From: an uncultured Lysobacteraceae bacterium
GTDB lineage: Bacteria > Pseudomonadota > Gammaproteobacteria > Xanthomonadales > Xanthomonadaceae
Length of the DNA stretch: 35,573 bases
Direction of reading: 5' to 3'
Assembly: GCA_937897645.1 (NCBI GenBank)
Contig: CALCNV010000004.1
Location: forward strand, 1 to 35,573
Shown: positions 17,215 through 25,907 of the stretch, in pieces
Numbering within the stretch: position 1 is the stretch's first letter
Layout: the number at the start of each line of letters is the position of its first letter
Position numbers and translations under genes: made by a program
Notes under the pieces: generated by a model
The model's database searches: none
The model's input: only the letters and a program-made list of their open reading frames with translations
Told to the model about the DNA's origin: nothing

Positions 17215-18888
17215 TTGAACAAGCCATTCGGAACCAACGTGACCTCGGTGTTGGCCAAGGCTGACTTCGTCAACGTCGCCACCCAGGCCATGGACAGTGG
17301 GCAGACCGTGCCGCAAATGCTCATCGCAGCCTCCGAACGCCATGCGGACCGGCCCGCCGCCACCAACCTGGACCACACCATCAGCTACGGCGACGTCAAT
17401 CGACTCAGCGCCGACCTGGCCGCGTTCCTGCGCAGCGGGCTTGGCCTGCAGGCCGGTGACCGCGTTGCGATCATGTTGCCCAACCTGCTGCAGTATCCGG
17501 TCGCCGTACTGGGCGTGCTGCGTGCCGACTTGGTCGCGGTGCTGGTGAATCCCCTGTACACCGCACGCGAATTGCACCACCAGCTCAGCGACTCCGGTGC
17601 CAGCGTGTTGATCGTGCTCGACAACTTCGGTTCCGTCGCCGCCGAGGCGCTACATGGCACCGCGGTGAAGCACGTCATCACCACGCGTGTCGGCGACATG
17701 CTGCCGTGGCCGAAGTCGCTGCTGGTCGACACCGTGCTCAAGCATGTGAAGAAGATGATTCCACCCTTCAACATCGCGGGTGCGCTGCGCTGGCCACAGG
17801 CCTTGTCCGACGGCAAGCGTCTGCCGCGCGTGCAGTCACAGGCCAACCACGACGACACCGCGCAGTTGCAGTACACCGGTGGCACCACCGGCCTATCCAA
17901 GGGCGCTGTCTTGCCGCATCGCGCGGTCATCGCCAACGTGGCCGCGGCCGAACAATGCTTCGGCCATTGCCTGGATGCGAAGACCGACGTGGTGATGATC
18001 TGCCTGCCCATCTACCACATCGCCGCGTACAGCAACCTCATCTTCAACATGGCCCATGGCTTCCACTCGGTGCTCATCACCAATCCGCGCGATATCCCGG
18101 GACTGGTGGTGGCCTTCGACAAGGTCAAGCCTGCGTTCTTCTCCGGCGTCAATACGCTGTACGACGCGCTGTTGAATTCACCGGAGTTCGCCAAGTTGGA
18201 TTTCAGCGGACTCAAACTGTGCCTGCAAGGAGGCACGGCCCTGCGCCGCGCCACCGCCGAGCGCTGGAAGGCGCTGACGGGCAAGGACGTGGTGGAAGGC
18301 TATGGCCTTTCGGAAACCAGTGCGGCCATCACCTACAACCGCTGGGACGCACCGAACCCGGTCGGCTCCATCGGCATGGCCTTGGGTGAAGTGGAAATCA
18401 CCCTGCGCGACGAAAGCGGAGCGTTGGTGCCGATCGGCGAGCCGGGTGAGTTGTGCGCGCGTGGCCCGCAGATCACCACGGGCTACTGGCAGCAGCCGGA
18501 TGAAACCCGCGAAGCCTTCTTCGATGGCGGCTGGTTCCGCACCGGCGATATCGCCAAGGCCGACGAGCAGGGCTACTACTACCTGCTGGACCGGCGCAAG
18601 GACATGATCCTGGTCTCGGGTTTCAACGTCTTTCCCAATGAAATCGAAGACGTGGTGGCCCTGCATCCGGGTGTACTGGAAGCGGCCGTGGTCGGCATGC
18701 CGGATGAGAAGTGCGGCGAAGCCGTGCGCCTGGTGGTGGTGCGCAGGGATCCCGCCTTGAGCGAGGAGGAACTGCGCGCGCACTGCCGCGCCAACCTGAC
18801 CGGTTACAAGCAACCCAAGGTCATCGAGTTCCGCGACATGCTGCCCAAGTCCGCCGTCGGCAAGATCCTGCGTCGCGAATTGCGCTGA
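17215..18888 (+). CDS. fadD: Long-chain fatty acid-CoA ligase
   Basis: This 557-residue acyl-activating enzyme converts a fatty acid, ATP and CoA to acyl-CoA and AMP, feeding beta-oxidation or lipid synthesis. It acts at the inner face of the membrane. The ATP/AMP-binding loop YTGGTTGLSKGA is intact. GYGLSET follows in the middle of the protein. The FadD signature GGWFRTGDIAK...LLDRRKD leads into the C-terminal domain, with the adenylation Lys in SAVGKILRREL. The length matches FadD. The start is TTG 17215, with GAGGGGAG 6 bases upstream. An in-frame ATG-less extension to 17185 has no site. No other fatty-acid genes are adjacent. Confidence 0.93.
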   Translation: MNKPFGTNVTSVLAKADFVNVATQAMDSGQTVPQMLIAASERHADRPAATNLDHTISYGDVNRLSADLAAFLRSGLGLQAGDRVAIMLPNLLQYPVAVLGVLRADLVAVLVNPLYTARELHHQLSDSGASVLIVLDNFGSVAAEALHGTAVKHVITTRVGDMLPWPKSLLVDTVLKHVKKMIPPFNIAGALRWPQALSDGKRLPRVQSQANHDDTAQLQYTGGTTGLSKGAVLPHRAVIANVAAAEQCFGHCLDAKTDVVMICLPIYHIAAYSNLIFNMAHGFHSVLITNPRDIPGLVVAFDKVKPAFFSGVNTLYDALLNSPEFAKLDFSGLKLCLQGGTALRRATAERWKALTGKDVVEGYGLSETSAAITYNRWDAPNPVGSIGMALGEVEITLRDESGALVPIGEPGELCARGPQITTGYWQQPDETREAFFDGGWFRTGDIAKADEQGYYYLLDRRKDMILVSGFNVFPNEIEDVVALHPGVLEAAVVGMPDEKCGEAVRLVVVRRDPALSEEELRAHCRANLTGYKQPKVIEFRDMLPKSAVGKILRRELR

Positions 18889-19087
18889 GCCGTGCAACTG
18901 CTTTGATTGCAGGCTGGTCGCCCGTGGGTTCGGCAGTCGCAACATCGATCCGCGTCAGCGCGGTTCCACGCGACATGCAGGGCGGTGGCGTCCTGTCCGG
19001 ATGTTGTCGATATGCGCGTTTGTATCTGGTCCAAGAGCTGCCATGAAACTGGCAAGGGCATGCTCTCAACGAGGAAGCGGTACATTC

Positions 19088-19720
19088 ATGAGTGCAGGTC
19101 GCAGGTCGTCGATGTCCCCACAGGATGCATTGCCCGGTTTCGAGGCTCCCGTCGCGGAGGACTCGCTGTTCTTCTGCGTGTTCCCGGATGCCGCGGCGTG
19201 CGAGGCCATTGCCGTGGAAAGCGATGGCTTGCGCGTCGAGCATTCCTTGACCGGACGCGCACTCGAAGCCTCGCGGCTGCATGTCACCCTGCATTACCTT
19301 GGCCAGCATGCGGGACTGCGCCAGGACATCGTGGATTCCGCATGCACCGCGGCGGACCAGGTGTCGCAGCCGCGGTTCGGTATTACCCTGGCGCGCGCCT
19401 CCAGCTTTGGCAGTGGACAGGATCGGCGTCCGTGCGTGTTGCTGTGCGCGGAGGAGCGTCCGCCCGTGCACGCGCTGTGGCGCGAACTGGGCACGCGCTT
19501 GATGGCCGCGGGCCTGGGTCGCTACCTGCAGCGCCAGTTCACCCCGCACGTGACCCTGCTGTACGACACCCACGTGCTGGTGCCGCAGGCCATCGACCCC
19601 ATCCACTGGCAGGTGCGTGATTTCGCCTTGGTGCACGGCGTGGCCGGGCGTGGCGAATACCAGGTATTGAAGTCCTGGTCGTTGGCAGGCGGCAGCGGCA
19701 CGGATTCGCCGACAGGATGA
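19088..19720 (+). CDS. thpR: RNA 2',3'-cyclic phosphodiesterase (2'-5' RNA ligase family)
   Basis: This 210-residue cytoplasmic enzyme of the 2H phosphoesterase family opens 2',3'-cyclic phosphates on RNA; family members also show 2'-5' ligase activity in vitro. The two HxT motifs that define the family are present and evenly placed: H65-V-T67 (RLHVTLHYLG) and H154-V-T156 (FTPHVTLLYD). I chose ATG 19088, 10 bases after GAGGAAG. ATG 19112 is an alternative that still keeps the whole domain. The stop codon overlaps the next start (ATGA at 19717-19720), so the next gene is probably translationally coupled. Confidence 0.88.
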   Translation: MSAGRRSSMSPQDALPGFEAPVAEDSLFFCVFPDAAACEAIAVESDGLRVEHSLTGRALEASRLHVTLHYLGQHAGLRQDIVDSACTAADQVSQPRFGITLARASSFGSGQDRRPCVLLCAEERPPVHALWRELGTRLMAAGLGRYLQRQFTPHVTLLYDTHVLVPQAIDPIHWQVRDFALVHGVAGRGEYQVLKSWSLAGGSGTDSPTG

Positions 19721-20499
19721 TCCCCCCTGCGCAGAACGACCCAGGCGCGGAAGACGCACCGGCGTTCGTGGTGCCCTGCGCGACGCTGGGCATGGATGCG
19801 CCGTGGCGCTGGCTGCGCAAGGGCTGGCAGGACCTGCGACGCACGCCGCGGCTGACCGCGGTGTTCGGCGTGGTGATCGTCATCGTGAGCATCCTGATGG
19901 CGATGCTGGCATGGAAACTGGGGCGTTTCGCCCTGCTGGCGACGCTGTTGTCGGGCTTCGTGTTCGTGGCGCCGCTGATCTGCGTGGGCCTGTACTGCGT
20001 CAGCCGCAGCCTGGAACGTGGGTGCACGCCGAAGCTGGACGACTCCTTCGTGCTGGCCCGCCGCGTGCTGGGGCAGGCCGGCGTGTATGCGCTGGGGCAG
20101 GGCGTGATCGTATTACTGTGGTCGCGTGCCGGGATGATGGTCAGTGCGCTGTCACCGATCACGGAGGGTGACGTGCGTGCACTGTGGGAATTCCTTGCCA
20201 TCGGCACCCTGGTGGGCGCGGTGTTCGCCGCACTGACCTTCGCCGTGGCGGCGTTCTCGCTGCCGTTGATCGCGGATCGCAACGTGGACATGGTCACCGC
20301 CGGCATCTCCAGCGTGCATGCCGTGCTGCGCAACAAGGCGGTGATGGCGCTGTGGGCCTTCCTGATCGTGCTGCTCACCGTGGTGGGTTTCGCCACGGCC
20401 TTCATCGGGCTGGCGGTGATCATGCCGTGGCTGGCGTACGCCGCCTGGCATGCCTACCGGGAAACGCTGGATCCTGCCGCCTGGCCGTTGCTGGACTAG
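19717..20499 (+). CDS. DUF2189-family membrane protein
   Basis: This 260-residue inner-membrane protein has about six hydrophobic segments: residues ~47-66, 68-92, 118-143, 158-185, 206-226 and 228-246. It has the features of DUF2189/BPSS1780-like proteins, such as an N-terminal WLRKGWQDLRRTP, a middle RNVDMVTAGISS and a final MPWLAYAAWHAYR. The function of this family is not known. The start overlaps the thpR stop by ATGA, so translation is likely coupled and the two genes share a transcript. That coupling says little about function. Confidence 0.88.
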   Translation: MIPPAQNDPGAEDAPAFVVPCATLGMDAPWRWLRKGWQDLRRTPRLTAVFGVVIVIVSILMAMLAWKLGRFALLATLLSGFVFVAPLICVGLYCVSRSLERGCTPKLDDSFVLARRVLGQAGVYALGQGVIVLLWSRAGMMVSALSPITEGDVRALWEFLAIGTLVGAVFAALTFAVAAFSLPLIADRNVDMVTAGISSVHAVLRNKAVMALWAFLIVLLTVVGFATAFIGLAVIMPWLAYAAWHAYRETLDPAAWPLLD

Positions 20500-20600
20500 G
20501 GCGGCTCACGACCCGATTGCCACGGTGTCCGTTCACGCAGCCCGCGCGCGTTGGAGTTGCCAATGGCCCGTAGGGGTCGGGCTTGGGGAGTGGAACGACC

Positions 20601-21917
20601 ATGGCACTGACGCGACGCAGTTTCCTTGGCACGCCGACGGCATTGGCCGCTGGTGCATTGCTGCCTTCCGGGTTCATGGCGGCACTGGCCGCGCAGGCCC
20701 AGCCGGCGCCTGACCTCTCCACGTGGGAGGGCGTCCGTTCCCAGTTCGTGCTGGATCCTGCCTACCTGCACTTCGCCAGTTTTTTCATCGCCAGCCATCC
20801 TGCACCGGTGCGCACGGCGATCGAGGGGTATCGCAAGGCCATCGATGCCAATCCTTTCCACGTCATCGAGCACGGCCTGTTCGAGGGCGACGAAAGCAAC
20901 ATGCCCCTGCAGGTGCAGACCGAGATCGCCGATTACCTGGGCGGGCGGGCGCAGGACGTGTGCCTGACCGGCAACACCACGACTGGACTTGCGCTTGTCT
21001 ATCACGGCCTGCCCCTGCAGCCTGGCGACGAAGTGCTGTGCACCACGCATGATCATTTCTCGCACCACGAATCCATTCGCCTGGCCACCGAGCGCAGTGG
21101 CGCGACCATGCGCATGATCCCGCTGTTCGCCGATGCGGCCACGGCCACCACCGAATCACTGGTCGATGCGTTGCTCGCCGGCATCGGGCCGAAGACGCGC
21201 GTGGTCGGCCTGACCTGGGTGCACTCCAGCAGCGGCATCCGCCTGCCGATCCGCGAAATCTCGGCTGCGCTGCGTGCGCGTGCCGGCGCACCCTTGTTGC
21301 TGGTCGTGGATGGCGTGCACGGCATCGGTTCCACCGATGAAACCATCGCCACGATGGGTTGCGATTATTTCTGCGCGGGTACCCACAAGTGGATGTTCGC
21401 CCCGCGCGGCACCGGCCTGGTCTGGGCCAACGCGGACAACTGGGCGCGCTTGCGTCCGCTCATTCCCAGCTTCAGCGACCTGGACCAGTACACGGCCTGG
21501 GAACAGCAGGAAAAACTGGTCTCGCCCAACAATGCCAATCGCATGAGCCCGGGTGGCTTCCATGCTTACGAGCATCAGTGGGCGACGGCAGCCGCCTTCC
21601 GCATGCACCGACAGATGGGCCGCGCCCGCGTGGCGGCGCGCATCCGCAGCCTCAACGACCAGTGCAAGGCCGGACTGGCCCAGAATCCCAAGGTGAAGAT
21701 CCATACACCGAAGTCCGGTGATCTGTCGGCGGGGCTGGTGTCATTCGAAGTCGATGGCATCAAGCCTGCCGACGTAGTCAAGCAACTGCTGGCGAAGAAC
21801 ATCATCGCCAGCACCAGTCCGTATGCCATCACCTACGCACGGCTGGCGCCCAGCCTGGTGAACACGCCGGACGAAGTGGATCGCGCGGTGCGTGCGGTGC
21901 GTGAAATTTCCGGCTGA
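20601..21917 (+). CDS. Tat-exported class-V aminotransferase-fold PLP enzyme
   Basis: This 438-residue protein is built like isopenicillin-N epimerase and cysteine desulfurase-type PLP enzymes. Its N-terminus has a twin-arginine export signal: LTRRSFLG at 3-10 followed by an Ala-rich hydrophobic stretch to ~32. K263 in AGTHKWMFAPRG is the expected PLP-binding Lys, and D237 in VVDGVHGIG is the Asp that pairs with the pyridine nitrogen. Tat export fits an enzyme that must fold with its cofactor in the cytoplasm before acting in the periplasm. The reaction is unknown; epimerase, lyase or aminotransferase are all possible. ATG 20601 is preferred over TTG 20583 because GGGGAG and GGAAC lie just upstream and it places the RR motif near the N-terminus. 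Confidence 0.9.
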   Translation: MALTRRSFLGTPTALAAGALLPSGFMAALAAQAQPAPDLSTWEGVRSQFVLDPAYLHFASFFIASHPAPVRTAIEGYRKAIDANPFHVIEHGLFEGDESNMPLQVQTEIADYLGGRAQDVCLTGNTTTGLALVYHGLPLQPGDEVLCTTHDHFSHHESIRLATERSGATMRMIPLFADAATATTESLVDALLAGIGPKTRVVGLTWVHSSSGIRLPIREISAALRARAGAPLLLVVDGVHGIGSTDETIATMGCDYFCAGTHKWMFAPRGTGLVWANADNWARLRPLIPSFSDLDQYTAWEQQEKLVSPNNANRMSPGGFHAYEHQWATAAAFRMHRQMGRARVAARIRSLNDQCKAGLAQNPKVKIHTPKSGDLSAGLVSFEVDGIKPADVVKQLLAKNIIASTSPYAITYARLAPSLVNTPDEVDRAVRAVREISG

Positions 21918-21997
21918 ACAGGGCGCTGCTTTGCAGACGGTTCACGCGGCCGCGCTTATCCTGCCAGCCTTCACCCAGGCAGCGTGCGGAGGCGGAC

Positions 21998-22264
21998 ATG
22001 GCGACCGGTTGGGCAGGTGACGGTGCGGTACAGGACCAGATCGACGCCACTGTAAAAGATGGCATCAAGCGTGCACGCAGCCAGTTGCCGCAAGGTCCCA
22101 GCCTGGAACGCTGCGAGGAGTGCGATGCAGTGATTCCAGAAGCGCGGCGCAAGGCGGTCCCCGGCGTGCACCTGTGCGTGCCCTGCCAGGAAGCGCACGA
22201 CGAAGAGGAAGCTGCCCACAGCGGATACAACCGGCGTGGCAGCAAGGACAGCCAGTTACGCTGA
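21998..22264 (+). CDS. DksA/TraR-type C4 zinc-finger protein, YbiI-like
   Basis: This 88-residue protein has a single C4 zinc finger, CEECDAVIPEARR followed by LCVPCQEAHDEE, as in DksA/TraR proteins. The long coiled-coil of full DksA is missing, so it belongs to the short YbiI-like branch with little known function. The acidic tips needed for DksA action on RNA polymerase are not evident. The start is ATG 21998, with GGAGGCGG just upstream. A strong bidirectional terminator follows 57 bases after the stop. Confidence 0.88.
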   Translation: MATGWAGDGAVQDQIDATVKDGIKRARSQLPQGPSLERCEECDAVIPEARRKAVPGVHLCVPCQEAHDEEEAAHSGYNRRGSKDSQLR

Positions 22265-22320
22265 GGGGTTCCATCACAAGCGTGGATTGCCTGGCAAGAC
22301 AACTGTTTCCACGTACGAAA

Positions 22321-22349
22321 AAGAACGCCCGGCATTGCCGGGCGTTCTT
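22321..22349. terminator. Bidirectional terminator
   Basis: A 13-bp perfect stem (AAGAACGCCCGGC / GCCGGGCGTTCTT) closes a 3-base loop. It is preceded by an A-run (ACGAAAA) and followed by T-rich bases, so it can end both the YbiI-like gene on the plus strand and the Q/R-rich gene on the minus strand. Confidence 0.85.
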
Positions 22350-22367
22350 CGTTCCTGTGTCGCTGGA

Positions 22368-23612
22368 TCAGTGCAGCAGTTGCAAGCCCAGGATCACGCC
22401 GAGGACGGTTGTCAGGATGGCGTAGTTGCCATTGTCGTCGCGCCGACCGTAGCGGTAGTCGTTCCGGTAGGCATCTTCGTAGCCACGCTGGAAACCCTGG
22501 CGGAAGTAGTAGTTGTACTGGTCCTGGCCCAGGTAGTAGCCGTTGTAGCCGTAGTTGGCGTCCTGATAGGCGTAGCTGTTGCGGTAGTCGCTGCGCCAGC
22601 GGTCGTCACGGTCGGCGCGGCCGGCACGCAGGCCTTCCTGGTAGCCGTAGTTGACGGCCTGGCGCATGAGGTCCGCGCCGTAGCGGTTGGTGGACTGCCA
22701 GCGCCCGCCGTAGGAATAGCGGTAGTTGGCGGGTGTGTAGTAGTACGGATCGTTGTAGTAGTTGTAGTTTCGGGCGCTGAAGCGGTATTGCTGCTGGCGC
22801 AGGCGATCGTAGTACTGCTGCTGGTAGCGGTACTGCGCGTTGCGGCGGTTCTGCTGCAATTCGCGGGCTCGCTGTTCGGCTAGCTGGTGCTGCTGGTAGT
22901 CGCGTTGCTGCTGGTAGCGATCGGCGCGCTGGCGCTCCTCGCGGATGCGGCGCTCCTGTTCATCGCGGCCCAGGCGCTGCTGCTGGTCGCGACGATCGTC
23001 ATCGCGACGGACATAGCCGGTCTGGTCGTTGCGGCGGTCGTCCTCGCGGCGCACGGACTGGTTGCCACCCATGGCACGGGGAGGTTGGGACTGGCGTTCG
23101 CGCTGCGCGCGTTGCACGGCCTCGCGCTGTGCCATTTCACGCTGTGCAGCCAAGCCTTGCTGCTCGCGCTGCTGGCGCTCGCGTGACTCCCCCTGACGCT
23201 GCCGGGCCTGTTCGGCCTGCTGGCGGTTGCTGCGCTCCTGTTGCTGGGCGGCGTCGCGACGCTGGTTCTGTTCGCGCTGGGCCTGCATGCGTTCTGCATT
23301 GTTGGCGTCGGCTTGCTGGCGGCCATTACGTTGGTCACCGTCGCGCCGCTGCGCTTGTTCCTGGCGCACCGCTTGCTGGCGCTGCTCCTGGTCGCGCTGC
23401 GCATTCTGGCGTGCCTGCTGCTGGCGGGCTTCGGCCTGCTCGCGGCGTTGTTCGGACTTGGCGCTGCCTTGGTCCTTGTTCTCTTCCTGCTGGTTGCGGT
23501 CGGCGCGGTCGCGTCGATCGTCCTGTGCACCGGCAGTAGCGGCCATGCCCATGACCAGGGCCGTGCCCAGGGCGATCGACCATAAGGTCTGCGGGCGGGT
23601 GCGGAGTTCCAT
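22368..23612 (-). CDS. Secreted Gln/Arg-rich and Tyr-rich low-complexity protein
   Basis: This 414-residue protein has unknown function. Residues 1-29 are a signal peptide (cleavage near TAGAQ-D). Residues ~30-265 are almost entirely Gln, Arg, Glu, Asp and Ala (for example QARQQQARQNAQRDQEQRQQ), probably one long charged helix or a disordered region. Residues ~270-385 are rich in Tyr, Asn and Arg (NYNYYNDPYYYT, YGYNGYYLGQDQYNYYF) and contain repeated Y-x-x-G-Y/F motifs (YGYQEGLRAGR, FRQGFQRGYEDAY). The C-terminus is hydrophobic (TTVLGVILGLQLLH). The start is ATG 23612, after AAGGTAG. The low-complexity DNA leaves frames open on the other strand, but the signal peptide and RBS support this one. 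An envelope or surface role is a guess. Confidence 0.82.
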   Translation of the reverse strand: MELRTRPQTLWSIALGTALVMGMAATAGAQDDRRDRADRNQQEENKDQGSAKSEQRREQAEARQQQARQNAQRDQEQRQQAVRQEQAQRRDGDQRNGRQQADANNAERMQAQREQNQRRDAAQQQERSNRQQAEQARQRQGESRERQQREQQGLAAQREMAQREAVQRAQRERQSQPPRAMGGNQSVRREDDRRNDQTGYVRRDDDRRDQQQRLGRDEQERRIREERQRADRYQQQRDYQQHQLAEQRARELQQNRRNAQYRYQQQYYDRLRQQQYRFSARNYNYYNDPYYYTPANYRYSYGGRWQSTNRYGADLMRQAVNYGYQEGLRAGRADRDDRWRSDYRNSYAYQDANYGYNGYYLGQDQYNYYFRQGFQRGYEDAYRNDYRYGRRDDNGNYAILTTVLGVILGLQLLH

Positions 23613-23809
23613 GTTTCTACCTTCGCCGGGCGATCCGGCATGTTGTTGGCGTGGGTGTACTTAGCGGCCGTGGCGATGAATGGATTCTGAGGCGCGCCAG
23701 CGTTGTTTAGCTGGCGGAAGGCGTAATCGTTTACATATTCAAGCGGTATCTGGAACGTTGCATGCCGTGGGCTACACTCGATCACGACTTGCCATGGCGG
23801 GTAGCGCAG

Positions 23810-24433
23810 ATGACGTTGAATCAACTTCCGTTCGATCTCCCACGCGAACAGCAGGCGTTGCTGGAAGCCGCGTATGCGACGCCTCCACGGGCTTACCACA
23901 ACTACACGCACGTGCAGGAAGTGCTTCGCCACTATGCCGAGGTCGCTGCGGGTCCCGGATGGGTGCAGCCCGCAGAGGTCGGCCTTGCCGTGCTATACCA
24001 CGACGCGGTTTACGAAGCGGGGCGCAAGGATAACGAGGCACGTTCCGCAGAGCTCGCAATGGCACAGGTGGCGCAATGGATGCCTGGTGCAGGCATTGAC
24101 GCATGGCGTGTCGCAGAACTGGTCAACCTGACTGCTCGCCACGGGCAGTTATCCCGGTCGGATTTCGGCGATGATGTTTTTTCACTGGATGCGATGCATT
24201 TCCTCGACTGCGATATGGCGATATTGGGCGCGGAGGCCGCGCAGTTCGATGCTTATGACCGGGGCATCGCCGAGGAGTACCGCGGCCATGTGCCGGGATT
24301 CCTGTTCCGCATCAACCGCAAGCGTTTCCTGAAAGGATTGCTGGCGCGCGAGCGCATCTACCTGAGCGACTGGTTCCATCACCGTTACGATGGAATCGCA
24401 TGCGAGAACCTGGAGCGGGCGATCAGTGCCTGA
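23810..24433 (+). CDS. HD-superfamily metal-dependent phosphohydrolase
   Basis: This is a ~207-residue cytoplasmic protein of the COG4339-like HD family. Metal-binding residues are visible in YHNYTHV (H30, H34) and LYHDAVY (H64-D65), with a further Asp in LDCDMAILG and the closing YDRGIAEEY. These are the features of predicted nucleotide or phosphate-ester hydrolases of this family; the substrate is unknown. The domain begins within a few residues of ATG 23810, preceded by GGCGGG. ATG 23762 would add 16 residues from a stretch that includes a -10-like TACACT (23773-23778), so I prefer 23810. Confidence 0.82.
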   Translation: MTLNQLPFDLPREQQALLEAAYATPPRAYHNYTHVQEVLRHYAEVAAGPGWVQPAEVGLAVLYHDAVYEAGRKDNEARSAELAMAQVAQWMPGAGIDAWRVAELVNLTARHGQLSRSDFGDDVFSLDAMHFLDCDMAILGAEAAQFDAYDRGIAEEYRGHVPGFLFRINRKRFLKGLLARERIYLSDWFHHRYDGIACENLERAISA

Positions 24434-24468
24434 TCGCAGTGCGTTGCGCGGGCAGCCCCAGCTGGCGG

Positions 24469-24960
24469 CTATCTGTGATCGAGGTGGGTCAGGTACAGGC
24501 GCAGGTCGAACTCGAGCTGGTGGTAGTCCGGCGCCATGTGCGTGCACAGCTGGTAGAACGGCTTGTTGTGCTCGTTTTCCTTCAAGTGAGCCAGTTCGTG
24601 CACCACGATCATCTTCAGGAATTCAGCAGGCGCATCGCGGAACACGGTGGCGATACGGATCTCGCGACTGGCCTTGAGGCGGCTTCCCTGCACGCGTGAC
24701 ACGGTCGTATGCGTGCCCAACGCATGCTTCACGACCTGCAGCTTGTTGTCGTACACCACTTTGTTGAGTGGTTCGGCCTTGCGCAGGTAGCGCTCCTTCA
24801 TCGCCAGGGTGTAGTCGTATAGCTGGCGGTCGTTGCGCACGGCGTGCGCTTCGCCATATTTCTCGCGCAGGCGGGTGCCTAGCCGATCCTGTTCGATCAG
24901 GGTGCGCACCTGCGCCTGCAGGTGTTCGGGGTAGCCGGCGAGATATTTCAGCGGTTGCAT
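24469..24960 (-). CDS. YgjP-like zinc metallopeptidase domain protein
   Basis: This 163-residue protein has the motif HELAH (121-125) followed by H131 (ENEHNKPFYQL), the HExxH-x5-H zinc site of YgjP/WLM-type metallopeptidases. The last third of the protein is typical of the family. There is no signal peptide, so it is probably cytoplasmic. The protein substrate is not known. The start is ATG 24960, the end of a compact frame. It converges on the HD hydrolase gene, with only 35 bases between stops. Confidence 0.85.
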   Translation of the reverse strand: MQPLKYLAGYPEHLQAQVRTLIEQDRLGTRLREKYGEAHAVRNDRQLYDYTLAMKERYLRKAEPLNKVVYDNKLQVVKHALGTHTTVSRVQGSRLKASREIRIATVFRDAPAEFLKMIVVHELAHLKENEHNKPFYQLCTHMAPDYHQLEFDLRLYLTHLDHR

Positions 24961-24984
24961 GGGGCAACGATAACGCGCGGCGGG

Positions 24985-25602
24985 TCAGGGCAGGGCTGCT
25001 GAATCGGCGGGTGCGGCGCGTGCCGTGCGGTCGAACCATGGCAGCAAGGCCTGGATCAGCGGTCCGATGGCGATCGCATACAAGAGCGTGCCGAAACCCA
25101 GGGTGCCACCCAAGAGGAAGCCGGAAAGCAAGACGCTGCCTTCGATCAGGGTGCGCACTACCCGTAACGAGGCGCCGGTGCGTTTCGCCAGTCCTGTCAT
25201 CAGGCCATCGCGTGGGCCGGGGCCGAAACGCGCGCCGATGTAGGCGGCGGTCGCCAGTCCATTCAGGACGATACCGCCGAGCAACAGCGCAATGCGCCCC
25301 GGCATGGCCAGTGCCGTCATCACGCCGCCCATCAGTTGCAAGGTGGCGTCGAAGGTGAGGCCGATCACGATCACATTGCTCACCGTGCCCAGCCCGGGGC
25401 GCTGGCGGATGGGTATCCACGCCAGCAATACCAGTGCCCCGACGGCAATCGCGATCCTGCCCATGGGCCATCCGGTGTGCAGCGACAGCCCTTGGTGCAG
25501 TACGTCCCACGGCATCAGCCCCAGCTGGGATTGCAGCGTGAGCACCATGGATACGCCGTAGGCGATGAGGCCCAGGTACAACTGCAACAGGCGGCGGGTC
25601 AT
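24985..25602 (-). CDS. YczE/YyaS/YitT-type integral membrane protein
   Basis: This 205-residue inner-membrane protein has about five hydrophobic segments. Family features are visible: an N-terminal LYLGLIAYGVSM, the MPWDVLHQGLS segment, the cytoplasmic loop RQRPGLGTVSN, and the GARFGPGPRDGLM motif. Transport is often suggested for this family, but no substrate is established. The start is ATG 25602 (MTRRLLQ), with a weak GGA a few bases upstream. The open frame continues much further upstream without coding features. It ends 25 bases before the start of the YgjP-like gene on the same strand, so the two may share a transcript. Confidence 0.85.
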   Translation of the reverse strand: MTRRLLQLYLGLIAYGVSMVLTLQSQLGLMPWDVLHQGLSLHTGWPMGRIAIAVGALVLLAWIPIRQRPGLGTVSNVIVIGLTFDATLQLMGGVMTALAMPGRIALLLGGIVLNGLATAAYIGARFGPGPRDGLMTGLAKRTGASLRVVRTLIEGSVLLSGFLLGGTLGFGTLLYAIAIGPLIQALLPWFDRTARAAPADSAALP

Positions 25603-25660
25603 GCGATGTCCAGTGGTGCGTGCAAGGGGAGGGCGATGCGATTGCGCCGCTGCCTCTATT

Positions 25661-25907
25661 GTAGGAGCTGGTGGGATGTTCCAGCAGCTGTCGGCAACGA
25701 CCCGGGGTTGCCTCTGCACGCCCGGCCATGGTGATCCGCCACCACCACTTACCCAAGCCACGGATACGGCAGGTTGCCGTGGTGAAAGATGTGCGCCGCG
25801 CGTCATGAGGAAGCCATGGGATTTTGCGCGGACGCGCCATGCGCAAGGGGCGCCTTGGTTCGGCGATGCGTGGCGACCCCGAGTTTCGCGACTCGCGGCG
25901 CTCCTAC
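25661..25907. repeat. Inverted pair of GTAGGAGC dispersed repeats
   Basis: GTAGGAGC at 25661-25668 and its inverse GCTCCTAC at 25900-25907 mark two facing copies of one element. After GTAGGAGC the left copy continues to GGGGTTGCCTCTGCA, and the right copy (read on the minus strand) to CTCGGGGTCGCCACGCA, so they are homologous beyond the ends. The ~240 bases between hold no gene that I can support. The right copy supplies the stop codon of the YkgJ-like gene. This is the same repeat class as the hairpin at 31894-31972. Confidence 0.7.

Noticed and set aside
22887..23585. Hydrophobic plus-strand frames across the Q/R-rich gene
   Set aside because: CAG/CGC-rich low-complexity DNA reads as Leu/Ala/Val on the other strand and mimics membrane proteins. 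No start signals fit, and the minus-strand gene has a signal peptide and terminator.
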